Assembly: GCA_937902905.1 (NCBI GenBank)
Contig: CALELW010000270.1
Location: forward strand, 1 to 29,295
DNA: 29,295 nucleotides
Direction: 5' to 3'
From: an uncultured Clostridium sp.
Lineage (GTDB): Bacteria; Bacillota; Clostridia; Lachnospirales; Lachnospiraceae
The position numbers and the translations under genes were made by a program. This document shows, piece after piece, positions 24,585-29,295 of the stretch; position 1 is the stretch's first letter; every line of letters starts with the position of its first letter. The notes beneath the pieces are model-generated. The model was not told the origin of the DNA. It made no database searches and was given only the letters and a program-made list of their open reading frames with translations.

Positions 24585-24722
24585 AAAGAAGAGCCCAAAC
24601 CTTTACCATTCGGGACCGTTCTCACTAAAGGAACACACGCAGCGGTGCCTGAGGGCAAACTACGCCCTCTAGGCACCGGCGGTGTTCAAAATCCCTCATG
24701 GTAAAGGTTTGGGCTCTTCTTT
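24585..24722 (-). repeat. Rod-shaped inverted-repeat element C (candidate structured RNA)
   Basis: 138 bases with 25-bp perfect outer arms (24585-24609 with 24698-24722). Read on the minus strand, the inside has GGGA/TCCC, GAACAC/GTGTTC, an asymmetric 3' bulge of about 15 bases (CTTTAGTGAGAACGG), GGTGCCT/AGGCACC, a bulged A, GAGGGC/GCCCTC and loop GTAGTTT (24663-24657). The loop begins 59 bases from the start, as in A. Outside the arms a second 16-bp perfect inverted repeat, ATTTTGTAGTAAGTTT (24562-24577) with its complement at 24732-24747, extends the symmetry. It is the most diverged of the three copies. Confidence 0.7.
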
Positions 24723-24827
24723 CTGATAACGAAACTTACTACAAAATATGACTTGTTGGGGGGTACTGTTTCGTTGATTTGCAAGCACCGGCAAGAAGTT
24801 TAGGCAACCGAAAATGTCGAAAAAGGC

Positions 24828-24863
24828 AAAAAAGGTTGCATGGATTTTGAGAGAAAGCAACCT
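24828..24863 (-). terminator. Orphan minus-strand intrinsic terminator
   Basis: Read on the minus strand, AGGTTGC (24863-24857), a 17-base loop, GCAACCT (24839-24833) and five further T. The stem is only 7 bp. No minus-strand gene lies upstream of it; the nearest object is element B. GGCAACC at 24803-24809 can pair with the same GGTTGC, giving a competing hairpin. Apart from this hairpin, 24750-24942 shows nothing I can support. Confidence 0.45.
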
Positions 24864-24942
24864 AAAAGAACAAAATAAGGGCAAAGAGTTGTCGTAGAAG
24901 TAGCTTTGATGAAAATTTGCTAGTGTTTTTCAACTTCCGGTG

Positions 24943-25077
24943 ATTCCCCTAAAATAAATCTGCAACGATTGCGCTTCAAATACGTGGGTATCTGGCATGT
25001 GTAGTTTACATGCCGATACCCTTACGCATTTGATAAGCGGGAGCGGCGCAAGAGATGCAGATTTATTTTAGGGGAAT
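24943..25077 (+). repeat. Rod-shaped inverted-repeat element B (candidate structured RNA)
   Basis: 135 bases with 22-bp perfect outer arms (24943-24964 with 25056-25077). Inside: TTGCGC/GCGCAA (24969-24974 with 25046-25051), TCAAAT/ATTTGA (24976-24981 with 25028-25033), 12-base 3' bulge TAAGCGGGAGCG (25034-25045), GGGTATC/GATACCC (24986-24992 with 25015-25021), bulged T (24993), GGCATGT/ACATGCC and loop GTAGTTT (25001-25007). Compared with element A, stems carry paired compensatory changes while the loop, the bulge core AGCGGGAGCG and the GAGAYGCA strand are kept. Confidence 0.75.
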
Positions 25078-25105
25078 GTGGAAAGTGAAAAAAACACTCA
25101 AATTT

Positions 25106-25133
25106 TTGACATTCCCCAACCAAATGTGATACT
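25106..25133 (+). promoter_or_regulatory. Predicted promoter of the M16C protease gene
   Basis: TTGACA (25106-25111), a 16-base spacer and GATACT (25128-25133) with extended -10 TG, 28 bases after element B. TATAAT at 25135-25140 is an alternative -10, but would need a 23-base spacer from this -35. Confidence 0.5.
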
Positions 25134-25192
25134 GTATAATTATCTGAAAAAAGATAGAAAATAAGAAGAAAAGAATAGATTGGAGAGTCGCG

Positions 25193-28114
25193 ATGAATGT
25201 TTCAAATTGCAGCGCATACGAGTTAATTGAAGAAAGCAAAATATCGGATTTAAACAGTACAGGATATTTGCTCCGCCATAAAAAGAGCGGTGCCAGAGTG
25301 GCAGTTTTGGAAAATGATGATGAGAATAAAGTGTTTAACATAGGTTTTCGGACGCCGCCAAAGGATTCGACCGGAGTTGCCCATATTGTGGAGCATACGG
25401 TGTTATGCGGTTCGGATAAGTTTCCGGTGAAAGACCCATTTATTGAACTTGCAAAGGGTTCCTTAAACACATTCTTAAATGCGATGACCTACCCGGATAA
25501 GACAGTTTATCCGGTGGCAAGCTGTAATGACAAGGATTTTCAAAACCTTATGCATGTGTATCTGGATGCGGTTTTTTATCCGAATATTTATAAAGAAGAA
25601 AAAATCTTTCGTCAGGAAGGATGGCACTATGAATTAGACCGTGTGGATGGAGAACTGATTTACAATGGTGTGGTATTTAATGAGATGAAGGGCGTATTTT
25701 CATCGGCGAAACAGTTGTTAGACCGTAACATCCAGCAGTCGTTGTTCCCGGATACGGCATATGGCGTGGAGTCCGGCGGAGACCCGGCGTCAATACCGGA
25801 TTTGACCTACGAGGATTATCTGGCATTTCATAAAAAATATTATCATCCATCGAATAGTTATCTGTATTTGTATGGAAATATGGATATGGAAGAGAAATTA
25901 AACTGGATTGATGAAAATTATCTGAGCCATTTTGAGAAAATTGAAGTGGACTCCGAGGTGCGGCTGCAAAAGCCATTTACCGAAAGAAAAGAGGAGTATG
26001 GTTTTTATTCGGTGACGGAAGGGGAGGACACCGAAGGGAAAGCATATTTCAGTTATAATACCGTGTGTGGCGACGGACTTGACAGAAATTTGTACCGGGC
26101 ATTTCCGGTTCTTTCCTATGTATTAGTGCAGTCGATTGGAGCACCGTTAAAACAGGCATTACTGGACGCCGGCATTGGAAATGATATCAGCTGTTATTAT
26201 GAAGAGAGTGTCAGACAGCCGTTTTTCTCCATTATTGCAAAAAATGTAAAAATGGAGCAGAAACAGCAGTTTATTACCGTGATTGAGACTGAATTGAAAA
26301 AAATCGTCAAAGAGGGATTGAATCAGCAGTCACTGCTTGCGGCAATCAACGGATATGAATTTCAGTACCGGGAGGCAGATTTCGGAAACTTTCCGAAAGG
26401 GCTTATGTACGGGCTTCAGATTTTTGACAGCTGGCTGTATGATGAAAATAAACCATTTATTCATATTCAGGCAAACGATACTTTTGCATTTTTGAAAAAA
26501 CAGGTTGGCACGGATTATTTTGAAAAAATCATTGAAAAATATCTGCTTAAAAATCCACATGCAACATTTGTCAGTGTGCAGCCAAAAGTCGGATTAACTA
26601 CGCTTATGGAAGAGGAAGAAAAGAAAAAGCTGGCAGATTATATGGAAACTTTGAGCGATGAGCAGAAAGCGGCACTTGTGAAAGAAACAGAGGAACTTAA
26701 AAAGTATCAGGAGGAGCCGACTCCTTCGGAGGATTTAAAATGCATTCCGCTTCTTACGAGAGAGGATATGAAGAAAGAAGCACAGCCATTTAAAAATGAA
26801 ATGAAGGAAATGGCGGGAGTTCCGGTTTTGCATCATGATATTTTTACGAATGGCATTGAGTATTTCCGCTGCTTTTTCGATGTCAAAGATTTGGAAGAGT
26901 ACACACCGTATTTGTCCCTTTTGAGCGAATTGATTTCAGCAATGGATACGGAAAAGTATACGAAACTGGAGCTTAGTAATGAAATTCTTTTGCATGCCGG
27001 CGGTATTTCAACAGATTTGAGTGTGTATTCAAACCGTCAAAATGACGACTACCGGTATTTATGGGAGATTAGTGGAAAAGCATTAACCGGAGAGATGGAA
27101 AAGGTGTTTGACCTTTTGGCGGAAATGCTTACCAATACGAAGCTTTCCGATGAAAAACGACTGTATGAGATTATTGCGGAGAGCCGCTCGATTAAGCAGT
27201 CTTCCCTTTTGTCGGCAGGACACACAACAGCGGTTGGCCGTGCGATGGCATATATGAAAAAGAACGCATATCTCACGGAATATATCCGAGGAATTGCCTA
27301 CTATGACTTTTTGTGCGATTTGGAAGAGCATTTTGATGAGAGAAAAGAGAGTTTAATTTCTATTTTACAGGCATTGGCAAAGAAGGTTTTTGTAAAGGAG
27401 CGTCTGTCTGTCGATTTGACTTCTGATAAAGAAGGCTTAAAACCGCTTGCAAATGGACTTTCACGGTTGCTTGACAGTTTGCCGGATTCTGCGGAGGAAG
27501 AAATTTTAAAACCGGAATATTCGATGAAACCGATTGCGAAAAATGAGGGATTTAAGACGGCTGGAAAAGTGCAGTATGTGGCACGAGTCGGAAATTCTTC
27601 GGAAAAAGGAATTGCTTACAATGGTATCAATAAGGTGTTAAAGACAATTCTTGGATACGATTATTTGTGGAATGAAGTCCGCGTCAAAGGCGGCGCCTAT
27701 GGTGTTATGTGTGCTTTTTCAGATTTGGGAAATGGTTATATGGTATCGTACCGCGACCCGAACCTTGCAGAAACGAATGAAGTATTTGAAAAAGTACCGG
27801 CTTACCTAGAATCTTTTGATGCTGATGAGCGCGATATGATGAAATATATTATTGGTACGGTTAGTGAATTAGATACGCCATTAACACCGAGAGCCGAGGG
27901 ACGGCGTTCGAGTCAGGCATGGCTTACCGACATTACCTTTGAGCAGATTCAAAAAGAGAGAGATGAGGTGCTTTCGGCAGACTGTGAACAGGTTCGCGCG
28001 GCTGCAAAAATGGTTTCAGCGGTACTTCGCGACGGATATATTTGTGCAATCGGAAGCGAAGGAAAAGTGGAAGATGCAAAAGATTTATTTAATGAAATAC
28101 GCGTTTTGAATTAG
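25193..28114 (+). CDS. M16C-family zinc metalloprotease (presequence protease-like)
   Basis: A 973-aa double-barrel insulinase-type peptidase, the usual length for M16C. The inverted zinc motif HxxEH is HIVEH (H64, E67, H68), and the distal ligand is Glu164 in FNEMKGVF. LNAMTYPDKTVYPVAS (97-110) is characteristic of the PreP/Cym1 branch. The C-terminal half carries the GGAYGVM and YRDPN segments (from about 833) that complete the active site. A helical hinge lies near 490-550. There is no signal peptide, so it probably degrades peptides in the cytoplasm. Ribosome binding site GGAGAG is at 25182-25187. It is preceded by element B and a promoter, and era follows 19 bases after its stop, suggesting co-transcription. 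Confidence 0.94.
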   Translation: MNVSNCSAYELIEESKISDLNSTGYLLRHKKSGARVAVLENDDENKVFNIGFRTPPKDSTGVAHIVEHTVLCGSDKFPVKDPFIELAKGSLNTFLNAMTYPDKTVYPVASCNDKDFQNLMHVYLDAVFYPNIYKEEKIFRQEGWHYELDRVDGELIYNGVVFNEMKGVFSSAKQLLDRNIQQSLFPDTAYGVESGGDPASIPDLTYEDYLAFHKKYYHPSNSYLYLYGNMDMEEKLNWIDENYLSHFEKIEVDSEVRLQKPFTERKEEYGFYSVTEGEDTEGKAYFSYNTVCGDGLDRNLYRAFPVLSYVLVQSIGAPLKQALLDAGIGNDISCYYEESVRQPFFSIIAKNVKMEQKQQFITVIETELKKIVKEGLNQQSLLAAINGYEFQYREADFGNFPKGLMYGLQIFDSWLYDENKPFIHIQANDTFAFLKKQVGTDYFEKIIEKYLLKNPHATFVSVQPKVGLTTLMEEEEKKKLADYMETLSDEQKAALVKETEELKKYQEEPTPSEDLKCIPLLTREDMKKEAQPFKNEMKEMAGVPVLHHDIFTNGIEYFRCFFDVKDLEEYTPYLSLLSELISAMDTEKYTKLELSNEILLHAGGISTDLSVYSNRQNDDYRYLWEISGKALTGEMEKVFDLLAEMLTNTKLSDEKRLYEIIAESRSIKQSSLLSAGHTTAVGRAMAYMKKNAYLTEYIRGIAYYDFLCDLEEHFDERKESLISILQALAKKVFVKERLSVDLTSDKEGLKPLANGLSRLLDSLPDSAEEEILKPEYSMKPIAKNEGFKTAGKVQYVARVGNSSEKGIAYNGINKVLKTILGYDYLWNEVRVKGGAYGVMCAFSDLGNGYMVSYRDPNLAETNEVFEKVPAYLESFDADERDMMKYIIGTVSELDTPLTPRAEGRRSSQAWLTDITFEQIQKERDEVLSADCEQVRAAAKMVSAVLRDGYICAIGSEGKVEDAKDLFNEIRVLN

Positions 28115-28133
28115 AAAGAAAATGGAGGATAAG

Positions 28134-29039
28134 ATGGGACAGGAATTTAAATCAGGTTTTGTTACGTTAGTGGGCAGACCAAATGTGGGAAAATCTACGT
28201 TGATGAATCAAATGATTGGTCAGAAAATAGCGATTACTTCAAATAAACCGCAGACTACGAGAAACCGGATTCAGACGGTGTATCATGATGAGCGCGGACA
28301 GATTGTTTTTTTGGACACGCCGGGTATCCACAAGGCAAAAAATAAGCTTGGTGAATATATGGTAGGTGTGGCGGAAAAAACATTTTCAGAAGTTGACCTT
28401 GTGCTCTGGCTTGTCGAGGCAACAACATTTATCGGCAGAGGCGAGCGCTATATAGCAGAGGAGTTAAAACAGTCCAAAGCGCCGGTTATTCTTGTGATGA
28501 ATAAAATTGATACGATTAAGAAAGACGAATTGTTAGAATGTATTGCTGCCTATAAAGATATGATGGAATTTGCAGAAATTATACCCGTTTCTGCGTGGAC
28601 GGGCGAAAATGTCGATGAACTTATTACGACCATGTTTTCTTATCTGGAAGAGGGACCGGCATTTTACGATGAGGATACGATTACGGACCAGCCGGTGCGT
28701 CAGATTGTGGCGGAACTGATTCGCGAAAAAGCGCTTCGTCTGCTTTCGGATGAAATTCCACATGGAATTGCTGTTGCCATCGACCAGATGAAAAACAGAC
28801 CGGGAAAAAGAAATTTGATTGACATTGATGCTACGATTATCTGCGAGAGAAGTTCCCATAAGGGAATTATCATCGGAAAACAGGGCAGCATGCTCAAACG
28901 AATCGGAACCGATGCCAGAAGGGAAATTGAAGAATTTTTGCAGGCAAAGGTAAATCTGAAACTTTGGGTTAAGGTGAAAAAAGACTGGCGTGACAGTGAT
29001 TTTCTTCTTAAGAACTTTGGATATAAAGACAAAGACTGA
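28134..29039 (+). CDS. era: Ribosome-assembly GTPase Era
   Basis: A 301-aa GTPase that binds 16S rRNA and helps 30S maturation. G1 is GRPNVGKS (14-21), G3 DTPGIH (61-66) and G4 NKID (123-126). The C-terminal KH domain (about 200-290) has the loop IIIGKQGSMLKRIG. I use ATG 28134 because GGAGGA (28124-28129) precedes it and the product then begins MGQEFKSGFVTLVG like other Era proteins; ATG 28122 would place that ribosome binding site inside the gene. It is followed by a YqzL-like gene, consistent with the clostridial order era - yqzL - recO. Confidence 0.96.
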   Translation: MGQEFKSGFVTLVGRPNVGKSTLMNQMIGQKIAITSNKPQTTRNRIQTVYHDERGQIVFLDTPGIHKAKNKLGEYMVGVAEKTFSEVDLVLWLVEATTFIGRGERYIAEELKQSKAPVILVMNKIDTIKKDELLECIAAYKDMMEFAEIIPVSAWTGENVDELITTMFSYLEEGPAFYDEDTITDQPVRQIVAELIREKALRLLSDEIPHGIAVAIDQMKNRPGKRNLIDIDATIICERSSHKGIIIGKQGSMLKRIGTDARREIEEFLQAKVNLKLWVKVKKDWRDSDFLLKNFGYKDKD

Positions 29040-29091
29040 TTACCAATATGTGTTAGCATAGCCGGTTTGGAATCGGGATATCCTATTGCTA

Positions 29092-29148
29092 GGGTGTAAA
29101 GTAATTTACATCCGGACAAAAGTATAAAAGCCGCAAAATGACTGCGGC
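29092..29148 (+). other. Two hairpins between era and the YqzL-like gene
   Basis: GGGTGTAAA (29092-29100) pairs with TTTACATCC (29105-29113), one G.U pair, closed by a GTAA (GNRA-type) tetraloop. GCCGC (29130-29134) pairs with GCGGC (29144-29148), ending three bases before the GGAGG ribosome binding site. Neither has a U-tract, so they are not terminators. They may be RNA processing or translation-control structures. Confidence 0.35.
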
Positions 29149-29161
29149 GAGGAGGAACGCA

Positions 29162-29295
29162 ATGGGAAATGAAGCAAACTGGAATACATTTACACAGACG
29201 GGGAAAGTGTCTGATTATCTGGCGTATGTGAGGGAAGAAAAAGGAAGAAACGGATGGGAAAATGCAGCAAAGGAAGAGAGGGGAACACGTGAAAG
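29162..29295 (+). CDS. YqzL-like small protein, 3' end beyond the window
   Basis: ATG 29162 follows GGAGG (29151-29155). The product begins MGNEANWNTFTQTGKVSDYL and stays open to the window end (44 codons seen). The W-N-x-F-x-Q-T-G-x-x-x-x-Y-L pattern is that of the small YqzL family often found between era and recO. A GTG at 29289 after GAGAGGGG could be the recO start, but only a few bases are visible. Function of the family is unknown. Confidence 0.7.
   Translation, partial: MGNEANWNTFTQTGKVSDYLAYVREEKGRNGWENAAKEERGTRE

Noticed and set aside
24696..24884. 62-codon minus-strand frame reaching into element C
   Set aside because: It runs through the orphan terminator hairpin and the inverted repeat, has no ribosome binding site and reads as low-information hydrophobic sequence. 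Its end follows the palindrome by chance.
24585..25077. Elements B and C as a CRISPR array or simple direct repeats
   Set aside because: They are single palindromic units in opposite orientation with different arm sequences; there is no repeat-spacer pattern.

Overview
The window looks like a chromosomal segment of a low-GC, spore-forming anaerobic Firmicute, most probably a Lachnospiraceae-type Clostridium relative. The reasons are an intact spoIIAA-spoIIAB-sigF operon joined to spoVA genes, an [FeFe]-hydrogenase maturase (HydG), strong AGGAGG-type ribosome binding sites, and a set of lysine-rich secreted Big2, leucine-rich-repeat and Listeria-Bacteroides-repeat proteins typical of gut Clostridia. 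This assignment is inference from gene content; no rRNA or tRNA is present to confirm it.

Layout, left to right. (1) 2-2335: 3' part of valS. (2) 2389-4075: a promoter, a 47-aa small protein, a zinc-ribbon/TPR membrane protein and a clean intrinsic terminator. (3) 4107-7334: sporulation operon spoIIAA, spoIIAB, sigF, a 51-aa membrane peptide, spoVAA, spoVAB, spoVAC; spoVAD and spoVAE do not follow. (4) 7355-18013: a promoter and six closely spaced genes for exported proteins: a Big2/SH3-like protein, a subtilisin-like protease with an unusual C-terminal extension, three LRR proteins (the first two are close paralogues) and an LRR protein with Listeria-Bacteroides repeats. All four LRR proteins carry an EF-hand-like loop before the repeats. 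(5) 18014-19832: an intergenic region with a rod-shaped inverted-repeat element (A), then hydG and a terminator. (6) 19852-22798: two overlapping genes for divergent MutS-family ATPases. (7) 22795-24102 (-): a PaaK-type aryl-CoA ligase. (8) 24195-24488 (-): a cold-shock protein and its terminator. (9) 24489-25192: a 700-base gene-free region with two more rod-shaped elements (C and B), an orphan minus-strand terminator and two promoters. (10) 25193-28114: an M16C metalloprotease. (11) 28134-29039: era. (12) 29162-end: 5' part of a YqzL-like gene.

The most interesting signal is the family of three elements A (18101-18237), B (24943-25077) and C (24585-24722, minus orientation). They are 137, 135 and 138 nt long. 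Each has long perfect outer arms whose sequence is unrelated between copies. Each has the same inner architecture: stem, asymmetric internal loop, a stem with one bulged base, and a seven-base GTAGTTT loop beginning 58-59 nt after the element start. A and B also share an identical AGCGGGAGCG segment within a 12-nt 3'-side bulge. The paired positions differ in a compensatory way, which is what a selected RNA (or single-stranded DNA) fold looks like. Each copy lies just upstream of the promoter of a gene on the same strand (hydG, the M16C protease, csp). I do not recognise it as a known family.

How the genes work together: the sporulation block encodes the forespore sigma-F switch plus membrane subunits of the dipicolinate channel. 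The exported-protein operon probably builds or remodels a cell-surface or adhesion layer, with the protease as a possible processing enzyme. The rest is housekeeping (ValS, Era, YqzL-like, cold shock) and anaerobic metabolism (HydG, PaaK-like).
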